A DNA stretch of 64,000 nt from Streptomyces griseorubiginosus (GTDB lineage Bacteria > Actinomycetota > Actinomycetes > Streptomycetales > Streptomycetaceae): contig NZ_KQ948736.1 of NCBI RefSeq assembly GCF_001514195.1, positions 974,600-1,038,599 of the forward strand, in the 5' to 3' direction. How positions within the stretch are numbered: the first letter of the stretch is position 1; each line of letters starts with the position of its first letter. The translations under genes and the position numbers were made by a program. The notes below the pieces were generated by a model. It ran no database searches. It saw nothing but the letters and a program-made list of their open reading frames with translations, and was not told where the DNA came from. Positions 55,949 through 64,000 of this stretch are shown here, one piece after another.

Positions 55949-56686
55949 TTAAGCCGCCTTCGCCTCGGCCGTCGGGAAGCCGGGGGTCCGCAGCACGCGG
56001 CGCTCCGCGTCCACCGCGAACACCTCGCAGCCGGGCAGGGCGGCGGCCCAGTCGACGCCCTCGGGGCCCAGGGCGAAGGCCGCGGTGGCGACCGAGTCGG
56101 CCTCGGTGAGCGTGGCGGCCACGACCGTCAGGCTGAGCAGGCCGGTCGCCGGGCGGCCGGTGCGGGCGTCGTGGATGTGGTCGCCGCGTTCGTAGCACGC
56201 GGAGGTCGCGACCGCCCCGTCGGTGAGCGACAGCACCGTGCACAGCTGGTCGGCGTGCTCGGGGTGCCGTACGCCCACCCGCCAGGGGCCGCCGGCGGTG
56301 ACCACGTCACCGCCGGCGTTCAGGACGAAGCGGGAAGCGCCGGCCTGCTTCAGGAGTTCCGCCGCCCGCTGCACCGACCAGCCCTTGACCACCGCGCAGG
56401 GGTCGAGACGGCGACCGGGGGGCCGTACGTCGAAGGCTCCCCCGGTCGCGCGACGGTAGTGCTCGCACAGGTCGAGGATCTCGCGCAGATCAGCGCTCAG
56501 CGCGTCCTCGGACAGCTCGGCGCGGTCGTACCGCGACACCTCGCTGTCCTCCTTGAACGGACTGAACCGTGCGTCGGCCTCGCGCAGCCACGCGAAGACC
56601 GCGTCCGCGGCCGACTCGGGGACGTGCTCGTCGTCGACCCGGAGCGAGACGGGGAAGCCCATGACGTGTTCGACGCGGTGCAGCAT
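55949..56686 (-). CDS. apbE: FAD:protein FMN transferase (ApbE)
   Basis: A 245-aa flavin transferase that attaches FMN through a phosphodiester to a Thr of target proteins, using FAD and Mg2+. Motifs: MGFPVSLRV at the start, FSPFKEDSEVSRYDR, DPCAVVKGWSVQRA, LNAGGDVVTAGG and DGAVATSACYERGDHIHDARTG (split over the metal site). No signal peptide is evident, so it may act in the cytosol before export or at the membrane. It lies 10 bp after its obvious substrate, the FMN-binding protein. Confidence 0.95.
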   Translation of the reverse strand: MLHRVEHVMGFPVSLRVDDEHVPESAADAVFAWLREADARFSPFKEDSEVSRYDRAELSEDALSADLREILDLCEHYRRATGGAFDVRPPGRRLDPCAVVKGWSVQRAAELLKQAGASRFVLNAGGDVVTAGGPWRVGVRHPEHADQLCTVLSLTDGAVATSACYERGDHIHDARTGRPATGLLSLTVVAATLTEADSVATAAFALGPEGVDWAAALPGCEVFAVDAERRVLRTPGFPTAEAKAA

Positions 56687-56696
56687 GGTCGGTTTC

Positions 56697-57398
56697 TCAG
56701 CCCTTCGCGTCGATCGCCGCCTGGAGGGACTCCTTGTAGCCCTCACTGGTGATGGTCGCACCGGAGACGGTGTCGATGTCCGCGCTCTGCGCCTCAAGGG
56801 TCTCCGCGACCAGCTTCGGCACCGCGGCCGTCGTCTGCGGATGGTTCGGCTGCTGGAGCATCTTCACGGCGCTGATCTTGTCGCCCTCGAAGGTCACCTG
56901 GACCTGGACGGTGCCCTTCTCGGTGTCCACCGCCGTGCCGTCGACGGTCTTGGAGGCCGCCTGGGTCGGGGACGCCGAAGCCTTCGCGGCCGTCTTCGCG
57001 TTCTCGTCGATCGTGGCCTGGAGGGACTTCTTGTACGCCTCGCTCGTGATCGTCGCGCCCGAGACGGTGTCGATGTCCGCGCTCTGCGCCTCAAGGGTCT
57101 CCGCAATCAGCTTCGGCACCGCGGCCTCGGTCTGCGGGTGGTCCGGCTGCTGGAGCATCTTGACGGCGGTGATCTTCGTGCCGTCGAAGGTCACCTGGAG
57201 CTGGACCGGGCCCTTCTCGGTGGTGATCGTCGAGCTCGTGACGACGTTGCCGCCGGAGGAGCCCGCGGACCCGGAGGACGTCGAGGACGGCGCCGGGGTG
57301 GTGGCCTGGACGGTGGAGGAGCCGGCCGAGGGCTGGTACAGCCACACGGGCACCAGGCCCGCGATGCTCAGGACGACGACGGGTATGGCTCGTTTCAC
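56697..57398 (-). CDS. Exported protein with two FMN-binding (flavinylation) domains
   Basis: A 233-aa membrane-anchored or secreted protein (hydrophobic segment about residues 4-20). Two FMN_bind domains each carry the flavinylation motif DTVSGATITSE, giving candidate FMN-bearing threonines T116 and T215. The domains are nearly identical around the motif and 99 codons apart (297-bp repeat), so they arose by tandem duplication. It is co-transcribed with apbE and a ferric-reductase-like gene. It probably relays electrons outside the membrane. Confidence 0.93.
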   Translation of the reverse strand: MKRAIPVVVLSIAGLVPVWLYQPSAGSSTVQATTPAPSSTSSGSAGSSGGNVVTSSTITTEKGPVQLQVTFDGTKITAVKMLQQPDHPQTEAAVPKLIAETLEAQSADIDTVSGATITSEAYKKSLQATIDENAKTAAKASASPTQAASKTVDGTAVDTEKGTVQVQVTFEGDKISAVKMLQQPNHPQTTAAVPKLVAETLEAQSADIDTVSGATITSEGYKESLQAAIDAKG

Positions 57399-57408
57399 GG
57401 TCTCTTCC

Positions 57409-58749
57409 TCATCCCGCCAGGCTGAAGCGCTCGAAGTGGGTCTGCGCCCTGGGCACGTTCAGCTCCCGCAGGCTGCCCAGCACGGCGTTCATCATCGGGG
57501 GCGGCCCGCACAGGAAGACGTCCCGCTCGGCGATGTCCGGCACGAGCCGGGCCAGTTCGCCCGCCGCCAGCTTGTCGGGCACCGGCGGCCCGGTGACCAG
57601 GTGGAGTTCGGCGCCCTTGGCGAGCGCGAGGTCGCGCAGCTCGTCGTAGAGGACGGCGTCCCGGTCGGAGCCGACCCGGTAGATCACGACGGCGTGGCCC
57701 TGGATCTCCTCCAGGAGGGCCCGGATCGGGGTGACGCCGACCCCGCCGGCGATGAACACGGACTCCGGCCGGGTGCGGTGCAGGGCGGTGAACGCGCCGT
57801 AGGGGCCCTCGGCGAAGACGCGGGTGCCGACCTTGACGTGCCTGAGGGCCGCACTGCCCTCGCCGGCCGCCTTGGCGGTCAGCCGCAGCGTCCTGCCGTC
57901 GGGGGCGGCGGACAGGGAGAAGGGGTTGGCCTGCCACCAGCGGTCGGCGGTCAGGAACCGCCACAGGAAGAACTGGCCCGCGCGGGCGGGCAGTTGGTGG
58001 AGGTCCTTGCCGCTGATGTAGATCGAGACGACGTTGTCGCTCTCCGGGACCACGGCGGTGACCCGGAACTGGTGGCGCCAGTTGCGCCACAGCGGGAGCA
58101 CCGCGCGGCCGAGGACCACCGAGCCGAGCGCGACGCCCCAGACCCCGTACCAGTACCCGGTGGCGACCGGGGAGGAGGTGAAGGTGGTGCCGACGGCGAC
58201 CTGGTGGGTGAAGGCCAGCACCACGGCGACGTAGGTGTACAGGTGGATGAAGTGCCAGGTCTCGTAGGCCAGTCGGCGCCGCGCGAAGCGGGCGGAGACG
58301 GCGCCGATCACGAGGATCAGGAGGAACGCGACGAGCGCGCGGAGCACGCCCTCGGTGGTCTCGGCCAGGTCGAGGATCTCGCCGATCGGGCCCACGTCGG
58401 TGCCCTCGGCGTAGCCGAAGGCGATGAGGACGACGTGTGCGAGGAGCGTCCACAGCAGCGCGAAGCCGGTCCACCGGTGCCAGGACGTCAGCCGGTCCAT
58501 GCCGATGCGGCGGTCGAGCCAGGGCAGCCGGGCCACCAGGACCAGCTGGAAGGCCATGACGAGCGCGGCGTACAGGCCGGTCAGACGGCCGAGCACGATG
58601 AGCGCGTTGGAGGCGAAGCCGGCCTGGGCGAAGAAGAACGCGACCACGGCCGCGTTGGCGGCCAGCACGGCGTAGAGACCGGTGCGGGCCACCACCCGGG
58701 GCCGTTGTATCGCCGTGGGGGGCGAGGGGGGCGATTGGACGGTCGTCAC
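57409..58749 (-). CDS. Ferric-reductase-like membrane oxidoreductase with FAD/NAD(P) domains
   Basis: A 446-aa protein. Six membrane helices span about residues 22-220, with haem-ligand-like His pairs (SWHRWTG, LLAHVVLI; ETWHFIHLY, FTHQVA). An FAD-binding barrel follows (WQANPFSLSAAPDGR), then an NAD(P)-binding domain (GVGVTPIRALLEEI, VFLCGPPPMMNAV). It should carry electrons from NAD(P)H across the membrane. The GTG at 58749 has AAGGAG seven bases upstream. First gene of the operon with the FMN-binding protein and ApbE. Confidence 0.94.
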   Translation of the reverse strand: MTTVQSPPSPPTAIQRPRVVARTGLYAVLAANAAVVAFFFAQAGFASNALIVLGRLTGLYAALVMAFQLVLVARLPWLDRRIGMDRLTSWHRWTGFALLWTLLAHVVLIAFGYAEGTDVGPIGEILDLAETTEGVLRALVAFLLILVIGAVSARFARRRLAYETWHFIHLYTYVAVVLAFTHQVAVGTTFTSSPVATGYWYGVWGVALGSVVLGRAVLPLWRNWRHQFRVTAVVPESDNVVSIYISGKDLHQLPARAGQFFLWRFLTADRWWQANPFSLSAAPDGRTLRLTAKAAGEGSAALRHVKVGTRVFAEGPYGAFTALHRTRPESVFIAGGVGVTPIRALLEEIQGHAVVIYRVGSDRDAVLYDELRDLALAKGAELHLVTGPPVPDKLAAGELARLVPDIAERDVFLCGPPPMMNAVLGSLRELNVPRAQTHFERFSLAG

Positions 58750-58897
58750 GGACGAGCTCCTTGATCGGGGCCTGGGTGTCGAGCTTCTCCGGGGGGAGCT
58801 GTCGTTTTGCTGTCGTACAACTTTCAAGAGCTTATCGATGTGGTCCGGGAGCCCACCCCGTGCCCGCTTTCCGGCCGTGTTGCAGCACTATGAGCGG

Positions 58898-59596
58898 GTG
58901 GAAAAAGTACGACTCCTCGTCGTGGACGACGACCCGCCGATCGCCGATCTCGTCGCGACCGTCGCCCGCTACGAGGGCTGGGAGGCGGTCACCGCGAACT
59001 CCGGCGAGGAGGCGCTCGCCCGTGCGGCGGAGTTCCGTCCGGACATCGTGGTGCTCGACCTGATGCTCCCGGACATCGACGGCTTCGGTGTCCTGGACCG
59101 GCTGCGGCGCTCGGGCACGATGGTGCCGGTGGTGTTCCTCACCGCGCGGGACGCGGTCGCCGACCGGGTGGCCGGACTGACCCGGGGCGGCGACGACTAC
59201 CTGGTCAAGCCGTTCGCCGTGGAGGAGCTGATGGCCCGGCTGCGGACCGTGCTGCGGCGCAGCGCCGGACCCGGCTTCCAGCGCTCGGTGCTCCGGGTCG
59301 CGGACCTCACGATGGACGAGGACACCCGCGAGGTGCGCCGCGGCGACAAGCTGGTCACGCTCACCCCGACCGAGTACGAGGTGCTGCGCTACCTGATGCG
59401 CAAGTCGCCGACCGTGCTCACCAAGGCGCAGATCCTCGACCACGTGTGGGAGTACGGCTTCGGCGGCCGCTCCAACGTCGTCGAGCTGGTCGTCAGCCGG
59501 CTGCGCCGCAAGCTGGACGAGCCCGACGACGGCAGGGCGCCGCTGATCCACACCGTGCGGGGCTTCGGGTACGTCATCCGGCAGGCGGCGGAATGA
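58898..59596 (+). CDS. OmpR/PhoB-type response regulator
   Basis: A 232-aa transcription factor. Receiver domain with DDD (residues 10-12), phospho-acceptor D54 (VVLDLMLPD), Thr in FLTARD and Lys in LVKPF. The C-terminal winged helix has LTPTEYEVLRYLM and HTVRGFGYVIR. GTG start without a clear Shine-Dalgarno; probably near-leaderless. Its stop overlaps the kinase start (ATGA). Divergent from the flavin electron-transfer operon across 148 bp, which it may control. Confidence 0.95.
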   Translation: MEKVRLLVVDDDPPIADLVATVARYEGWEAVTANSGEEALARAAEFRPDIVVLDLMLPDIDGFGVLDRLRRSGTMVPVVFLTARDAVADRVAGLTRGGDDYLVKPFAVEELMARLRTVLRRSAGPGFQRSVLRVADLTMDEDTREVRRGDKLVTLTPTEYEVLRYLMRKSPTVLTKAQILDHVWEYGFGGRSNVVELVVSRLRRKLDEPDDGRAPLIHTVRGFGYVIRQAAE

Positions 59597-61035
59597 TCCG
59601 GCGGCTGCGTTCCGCCTACCGCCGGATGCGCTTGGGGACCCGGCTCGCGCTGGGCCTCGGGGCGCTGGCCCTGCTGGTGTTCGGCGTGGTCGGCACGGCC
59701 CTGACGACCTATATGCGGGACTACCTGTCGAACCAGCTCGACGACCAGTTGGGGCTGGCCCAGGTCGCCCAGTCCAGGAGCATCGCGGAGAACGGCACAC
59801 TCGCGGGCAAGAAGTACTGGGGCTGGTACTACGCGGTGTACGACGTGTCGCACGGCTCCCCCGTGCTCCGCAGGCCCGAGGAGCCGGGCGACCTCCCCGA
59901 GGACGTCACCGGCCTCACCGCCGTGGCCAAGGCGCAGATCTCCGCGCACACCGAGGTGCTGCGCACCGAGGACATCCCGGGCGTGGGCGAGTACCGGCTG
60001 CGCAGTTGCGAGGTCACACCCGGCGTGATCCTGGTCAGCGGGGCCCCGACGGGCGAGATCGACGACACGGTACGGCGGCTGATCACGGTCCAGGTGATCG
60101 CGTTCGGGCTCGCCCTGCTGGCGCTCGTCGTGGTCGGCCGCAAGGTCCTGCGGCGCGGCCTGAAGCCACTGAGCGACATGGCGCACACCGCGCACGGCAT
60201 CGCCTCGCACGACCTGTCCGAGACGGCGGCCCGGCTGCCGTTGCGCGCCGACAAGCGGGGCGGCGGTCCGGAGGTCGAGGAACTGCGCACCGCCTTCAAC
60301 ACCATGCTGGAGCACATCGACGACTCGCTCGCGGTCCGCGCGGAGGCCGAGCAGCGGCTGCGCCGGTTCGTCGCGGACGCCTCGCACGAACTGCGCACGC
60401 CGCTGATGTCCGTCCGGGGCTACGCGGACCTCTTCCAGTACGCCGCCGCGAACGCGCCCGAGGAGCGGGACAAGCACCTGGCCCGGCTGCGCGCCGAGGC
60501 GGCCCGCATGGGCTTCCTCCTGGACGACCTGCTGCTGCTCGCCCGCCTCGACGCGGCGGAGGTGGAGACCCCGCTCCGCCCGGCCGAGGTGGACCTGGTG
60601 GAACTGGTCGAGCACGCGGCCGACGCGTTCCGGGCGAGTCACCCGGACCATCCGCTGACGGTGGTGCCGGGACCGCAGGCCCTGAAGCTGCGGCTCGATC
60701 CGCAGCGGGTCCGCCAGGTCCTCGACAACCTCCTCACCAACGCGGCCGTGCACACCCCGCCGGGCACCGAGGTGTCGGTCGGGGTGCTGGTGCGGGACGG
60801 GAGCGCGCGGGTACGGATCGCGGACGCGGGCCCCGGTGTCCCGGCCGCCGACCAGGAGCGGGTCTTCGACCGCTTCTACCGGGTCGACAAGGCCCGCAGC
60901 CGGGACCGGGGCGGCAGCGGCCTCGGCCTCGCGGTGGCGAGCTCCCTGATCCGGGCGCACGGCGGCACGATCACCCTGGAGAGCGAGCCGGGCTCGACCG
61001 TGTTCACGGTGTCGCTCCCGCTGACGCTCGGCTGA
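59593..61035 (+). CDS. Sensor histidine kinase
   Basis: A 480-aa kinase, cognate to the regulator just upstream. TM1 about residues 17-38, an extracellular sensor of about 130 residues, TM2 about 158-176, and HAMP. The H-box is DASHELRTPLMSV (phospho-acceptor H265), the N-box LDNLLTNAAVHTP and the G boxes ADAGPGVP and GGSGLGLAVA. All catalytic motifs are intact. ATG overlaps the regulator stop. Confidence 0.96.
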   Translation: MIRRLRSAYRRMRLGTRLALGLGALALLVFGVVGTALTTYMRDYLSNQLDDQLGLAQVAQSRSIAENGTLAGKKYWGWYYAVYDVSHGSPVLRRPEEPGDLPEDVTGLTAVAKAQISAHTEVLRTEDIPGVGEYRLRSCEVTPGVILVSGAPTGEIDDTVRRLITVQVIAFGLALLALVVVGRKVLRRGLKPLSDMAHTAHGIASHDLSETAARLPLRADKRGGGPEVEELRTAFNTMLEHIDDSLAVRAEAEQRLRRFVADASHELRTPLMSVRGYADLFQYAAANAPEERDKHLARLRAEAARMGFLLDDLLLLARLDAAEVETPLRPAEVDLVELVEHAADAFRASHPDHPLTVVPGPQALKLRLDPQRVRQVLDNLLTNAAVHTPPGTEVSVGVLVRDGSARVRIADAGPGVPAADQERVFDRFYRVDKARSRDRGGSGLGLAVASSLIRAHGGTITLESEPGSTVFTVSLPLTLG

Positions 61036-61055
61036 GGAACGGCGAACACGTCACC

Positions 61056-61085
61056 GACGCCTCGCCGGTCGGCCGGCGAGGCGTC
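61056..61085. terminator. Bidirectional terminator-like hairpin
   Basis: Perfect 13-bp stem (GACGCCTCGCCGG and complement) with loop TCGG, a stable tetraloop sequence. It lies between the convergent sensor kinase and NlpC/P60 genes. Confidence 0.85.
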
Positions 61086-61100
61086 GGGCGAGTGACCGGA

Positions 61101-62246
61101 TCAGCAGGTGGCCACCCCGGGCAGCCAGTCCGGGCCCTTGATGTAGATGACGGTCATCCACGAGCCGTCGGTGAGCTTGGCCCAGGCGTCGTTGGTGTAG
61201 CCCTCGGCCGTGACGGTCTGGGCGTGCCGCTGGCAGACCACGTTGACCGTGGTCGGCTGTGCGAAGTAGTCGACCACACCGGCGTTGACGTTGGGCTCGC
61301 TGTGGGTGCGCACCCCGGTGCCCCAGGTCTGGAACGCCTTGCTGCCACCGGACGGCGGCGGGGTGCTGCTGCCGCCGCAGTCCGGGATGCCGGGCAGCCA
61401 GGCCGGGCCCTTGATGTAGATGTTGGTGACCCAGGAACCGTCGGCGAGCTTGGCCCAGGCGTCGTTGGTGTAGCCCTCGGCGGTGACGGTCTCGGCGTGC
61501 TGCTGGCACTGCACGGACACCTGCGTCGGCCCGGGGAAGGTGTCGACGACGTCGGAGCCCACGCTCGGCGAGCGGTGCGTGCGCACGCCGGTGCCCCAGG
61601 TCTCGAAGACCGTGCCACCGTTCGCGGGCGGCGGGATCGGGGTGCCGGAGCCGTTGATCCGGACCGCGCCCGCGTAGTCGCCGCCGGTGCGCACCGAGGT
61701 GACCCGGATGTGGGTGCCGGACTCGTAGGCCTCGACCATCTGGCCGTTGCCCAGGTACATGGCCACGTGGTGGATGTGCCCGCTGCCCCAGAACATCAGG
61801 TCGCCCGGCAGCAGCGGGGCGGTGCCCTGCCCGGCGGAGAACCGGGCGGCGGCCTGCGAGGTGTGGAACTGGTCGTCGGCGGTGCCGTTGAGCAGGTCCT
61901 TGCCGGTGGCCCGGTAGTAGGCGTAGCGCATCAGGCCCGAGCAGTCGAAGCCCTTGCGTTCGCCGTCGTGGAGGCTGTCCGGGTCGGAGCCGTCGTAGTA
62001 GCCGTAGCTGGCGCCGGGGGTGGCCGCGTGGCCGCCGCCCCAGCTGTACCAGACGCCGATCTGCGAACAGGCCGCGTCGACGGCGGCCTGCGCGGTGGCC
62101 GAGGCGCCGGGCGCGAGGACGCCGCAACTCGCGTCCGCGGTGGCCTGGGCCGCGTGGGCCGGGGCGGAGAAGAAGGCGGTGAGGGCCAGGGCCGAGGCGC
62201 CCAGGATCGCGCCGCTGGTCCGGCGGCGCGTGCTGATGGTCTGCAA
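61101..62246 (-). CDS. Secreted NlpC/P60 cell-wall hydrolase with two C-terminal SH3-like repeats
   Basis: A 381-aa exported peptidoglycan endopeptidase. Signal peptide ends near AHA (about residue 32). NlpC/P60 domain with catalytic Cys102 (FDCSGLM), His160 (HIHHVAMYLG) and a third polar residue (H179 region). Two SH3-like repeats of about 80 residues follow a Pro-rich linker, each with WGTGVRTH, VTAEGYTNDAWAKL and IYIKGP. TTG at 62246 is used (GGAAGAG upstream), since no ATG or GTG gives the signal peptide. Likely acts in growth or spore-wall remodelling. Confidence 0.92.
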   Translation of the reverse strand: MQTISTRRRTSGAILGASALALTAFFSAPAHAAQATADASCGVLAPGASATAQAAVDAACSQIGVWYSWGGGHAATPGASYGYYDGSDPDSLHDGERKGFDCSGLMRYAYYRATGKDLLNGTADDQFHTSQAAARFSAGQGTAPLLPGDLMFWGSGHIHHVAMYLGNGQMVEAYESGTHIRVTSVRTGGDYAGAVRINGSGTPIPPPANGGTVFETWGTGVRTHRSPSVGSDVVDTFPGPTQVSVQCQQHAETVTAEGYTNDAWAKLADGSWVTNIYIKGPAWLPGIPDCGGSSTPPPSGGSKAFQTWGTGVRTHSEPNVNAGVVDYFAQPTTVNVVCQRHAQTVTAEGYTNDAWAKLTDGSWMTVIYIKGPDWLPGVATC

Positions 62247-62363
62247 GGAACTCTTCCTTCGTCGAGGGACGCCGAGATGACGTCGAGGTGCTCGCGGTGT
62301 GCGAGGGGGCGGGCGCCGACGGGATGCCGGTCGGGACACCGGGTGACGCCCGAGGTCAGACCC

Positions 62364-62400
62364 GGGAGGCGCACCCCACCCCCGTGGGGGTGTGCCTCCC
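62364..62400 (-). terminator. Terminator-like hairpin after the sigma factor gene
   Basis: GGGAGGC...GCCTCCC ends enclose CACCCC/GGGGTG arms, giving a stem of about 15 bp. It stands 4 bp beyond the sigma-factor stop and separates it from the NlpC/P60 gene. Confidence 0.8.
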
Positions 62401-62403
62401 GGA

Positions 62404-62886
62404 TCAGTTGTGGAGCGCGGCGCGCATCTTGGCGAGGCCCCGCAGCCGGTTGCGCTGGACCGTGCCGCGGTGGGCACCGAGCCGCTCCCCGGCCGTGTCG
62501 TGGGTGAGCCCCTCCAGATCGACGAGGATGACCGCGGCGGCCTCCTTCTCGGAGAGCATGCCGAGCAGCGCGAGGGCCGTGGCGGAGGCCTCGTAGGAGG
62601 CGAGCCCGCCGTCCCAGCCGGATTCCGGCAGTTCGTCGGTGGTGCGCTCGCGCCGGGAGGGGTGCTGCCAGGAGTCGCGCAGCAGGTTGAGGGCAACGGC
62701 GCAGGTGTAGGCGTACGGGTGCTGCTGTCGTGTCAGGTTCTGGGCGCGGGCTCGTCGGGAGAGCCGCAGATAGGTCTCCTGGAGCAGGTCGTCGGCGTCG
62801 TGCGGGTTTCCCGTCAGCGCGAGCAGCCGTCGGCGCAGCCGCGGCATGTCGGCCGTGAAGGAGGCGTCGAAGTCCTTCGGGCTCAT
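62404..62886 (-). CDS. Short ECF-like RNA polymerase sigma factor
   Basis: A 160-aa sigma-70-family protein with region 2 (LRRRLLALTGNPHDADDLLQ and ETYLRLSRRA, the core-binding and -10 helices) and region 4 (LLGMLSEKEAAAVILVDLEG, then THDTAGERLGAHRGTVQRNR as HTH). Size fits an ECF factor. No anti-sigma gene is adjacent, so regulation is unclear. The ATG at 62886 is the usual family start; an in-frame start 18 codons upstream is possible. A terminator follows. Confidence 0.9.
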   Translation of the reverse strand: MSPKDFDASFTADMPRLRRRLLALTGNPHDADDLLQETYLRLSRRARAQNLTRQQHPYAYTCAVALNLLRDSWQHPSRRERTTDELPESGWDGGLASYEASATALALLGMLSEKEAAAVILVDLEGLTHDTAGERLGAHRGTVQRNRLRGLAKMRAALHN

Positions 62887-63031
62887 CCCGTGGTCGGCCT
62901 CACGCGTCGGTGGCGGACAGCTGGTGTGACTGTGGTCCACTCGTTCCCCCTAGCGATGATTCTTCGTGCGGGGATCACGCAGGTCAGGTGATCCCGTGCG
63001 GTGTCCTTCGGGTGCTGTCCCGCTCCGGTGG

Positions 63032-63697
63032 TCAGGCCGGGGGGCGGGGCGGGTCGGCGGGGCCGTAGCGGGCGGCCGGCACCCGGCGCAGCAGCGCCCA
63101 GTAGCGGTCGCCGTACGACCAGTGCCACCACTCGGTGGGGTAGTTGACGAATCCGGTCGCGCCGAGCACGCGGCCGAGCAGGGCCCGGTTCGCACGCGCC
63201 TCGGCGCTGATGCCGGGTGCGTGGGTGCGGCAGGTGCCGCCGCTCTCCTCCGGGGTGGCGTTGACCTCGGTGCCGAGCGGCAGTTCCCGGCCCGTGCGGT
63301 CGCACAGGGTCAGGTCCACCGCGCCGCCGCTGACGTGCGGGGCGACCTCCGGCGGTGAGATGTACGCGCTCGCCAGCTCACGGATCCGTTCGGGACCCGC
63401 GTCCGGGAGGTCCTTGCGCAGGGTGGCCGCGTACTGCTCGAAGTAGCGGCGCTGGAGGTCCGGCGGCCGGTACCCCTCGACCACCAGCAGCCGGATCCCC
63501 GCGGGCAGCAGCCGCTGCGCCCGCACGAGCCGCTCCAGCGCTCCGGCTCGCAGATGCGCGTAGCTGCCGTCGGCGTCGGCCTGCCGGTCGTCGAGCAGCA
63601 ACTGCCCGCCGACCCGCAGATCGACGAGGGGCTCACCGCATTCGTCCGGCCGGACGGCGGCGACCCGGGGGTCGGCAAGCGTGATGATGTCGGTCAC
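63032..63697 (-). CDS. D-Ala-D-Ala dipeptidase (VanX/DdpX family, M15D)
   Basis: A 221-aa zinc peptidase. Ligands in the family pattern: His and Asp in PHVSGGAVDLTL and His in EWWHWSYG, with the catalytic Glu just before it. Arg in VEGYRP is also conserved. VanX enzymes split D-alanyl-D-alanine, in vancomycin resistance or in wall recycling; no vanH/vanA genes are seen here, so recycling or a related dipeptide substrate is more likely. The GTG at 63697 gives the family N-terminus; the ribosome site is weak. Confidence 0.92.
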   Translation of the reverse strand: MTDIITLADPRVAAVRPDECGEPLVDLRVGGQLLLDDRQADADGSYAHLRAGALERLVRAQRLLPAGIRLLVVEGYRPPDLQRRYFEQYAATLRKDLPDAGPERIRELASAYISPPEVAPHVSGGAVDLTLCDRTGRELPLGTEVNATPEESGGTCRTHAPGISAEARANRALLGRVLGATGFVNYPTEWWHWSYGDRYWALLRRVPAARYGPADPPRPPA

Positions 63698-63770
63698 GGG
63701 AACAGAGTCGCGGGAGGCTCTGCAATTGCTCTGCAGAACGCCTGCAAGCACATGTCCAGGGGCCTTGCAG

Positions 63771-63827
63771 CGCCCCGTCAGGGGCGCGGGGAACGGCGCG
63801 ACAAGCCACAACGAACCTGCGCCCGCC
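63771..63827. repeat. Dispersed Streptomyces intergenic element (copy 2)
   Basis: CCCCGTCAGGGGCGCGGGGA followed by ACGGCGCGACAAGCCACAACG matches the element at 2056-2109 read on the minus strand. The opening CCCC/GGGG could form a small hairpin. It lies upstream of the dipeptidase gene. Confidence 0.65.
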
Positions 63828-63903
63828 CGACAACCCGACGCGGCACGCCTTTAGAGGGCGTTTTCTTCCGTTGTTTCATCCCGGATTGCCGGATTAGGGC
63901 GGT

Positions 63904-64000
63904 TCATGTGCCGCGCCAGCTCGGGGTGGATTCGGCGGTGAGGCGACGGGTCATGAGGTTGATCATCGCGAGGTGAACCATGGCTTCGGAGCGGTGGGCG
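63904..64000 (-). mobile_element. Insertion-sequence transposase, C-terminal end (partial)
   Basis: The minus strand encodes the last 31 residues of a protein before a TGA at 63904-63906, including AMVHLAMINLMTRRL. This is the typical C-terminus of IS5-like DDE transposases of Streptomyces. The gene enters from the right edge. The sequence GAGGGCGTTTTCTTCCGT just downstream (from about 63855) may include the end of the element. Whether the copy is complete cannot be seen. Confidence 0.75.

Noticed and set aside
63032..63697. Vancomycin resistance cluster
   Set aside because: Only the VanX-type dipeptidase is present; no vanH, vanA or van-type regulator genes are adjacent.

Overview
The window is a very GC-rich actinomycete chromosome segment, almost certainly from a Streptomyces. 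The evidence is strong third-position G/C bias, GTG and TTG starts, rare TTA leucine codons, a two-domain geosmin synthase, a gamma-butyrolactone (GBL) receptor/AfsA locus with a CprB-type regulator, a subtilisin inhibitor of the SSI family, and two conservons (cvnABCD). No rRNA, tRNA or CRISPR array was seen.

Left third (1-23 kb). Two sugar ABC permeases (one cut by the edge), a small-molecule kinase-like protein, a LysR/EamA divergent pair, a DEDD exonuclease and a HEPN protein of the SAV2148 family are followed by a copper amine oxidase apparently split into two genes. The glycogen-to-trehalose route comes next: glgX/treX, treY and treZ. A block of two M14 carboxypeptidase paralogues, an SSI-type inhibitor and a DUF1707-FHA protein separates treY from treZ. 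A membrane protein, an APH-fold protein lacking its catalytic Asp, an M24 peptidase and a PDZ protein complete this part.

Middle (23-42 kb). Geosmin synthase, an LLM-class oxidoreductase, a large STAND NTPase with TPR repeats, a methyltransferase and an ARMT1/DUF89 protein lead into the GBL locus. That locus holds a CprB-like receptor, an AfsA-like synthase gene with a one-base frameshift, and a divergent second receptor, with operator-like palindromes upstream of both receptors. Four genes here and in the M14/SSI block carry TTA codons and so may depend on bldA. Then come a secreted subtilase with a P-domain, a membrane-anchored AA10 LPMO, a secreted unknown protein, a DUF6230-DUF6114 pair preceded by a possible structured RNA, and a peptidase E-like protein whose 3' end is repeated in decayed form downstream.

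Right third (42-64 kb). Conservon 1 follows a sugar-binding-type lipoprotein gene. Conservon 2 lies between the binding protein and the permease/ATPase genes of a glycine-betaine/choline-type ABC transporter. A flavin-based electron-transfer operon (ferric-reductase-like membrane protein, doubly flavinylatable FMN-binding protein, ApbE) diverges from a two-component system. An NlpC/P60 hydrolase, a short ECF-like sigma factor, a VanX-type dipeptidase and the 3' end of a transposase close the window.

Intergenic regions carry short tandem repeats (32, 16, 18, about 34 and 9 bp), a MITE-like element, and two copies of a dispersed element. The start sites given are choices based on Shine-Dalgarno spacing, overlaps and family N-termini. 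All functional names are from reading the sequence, without database searches.
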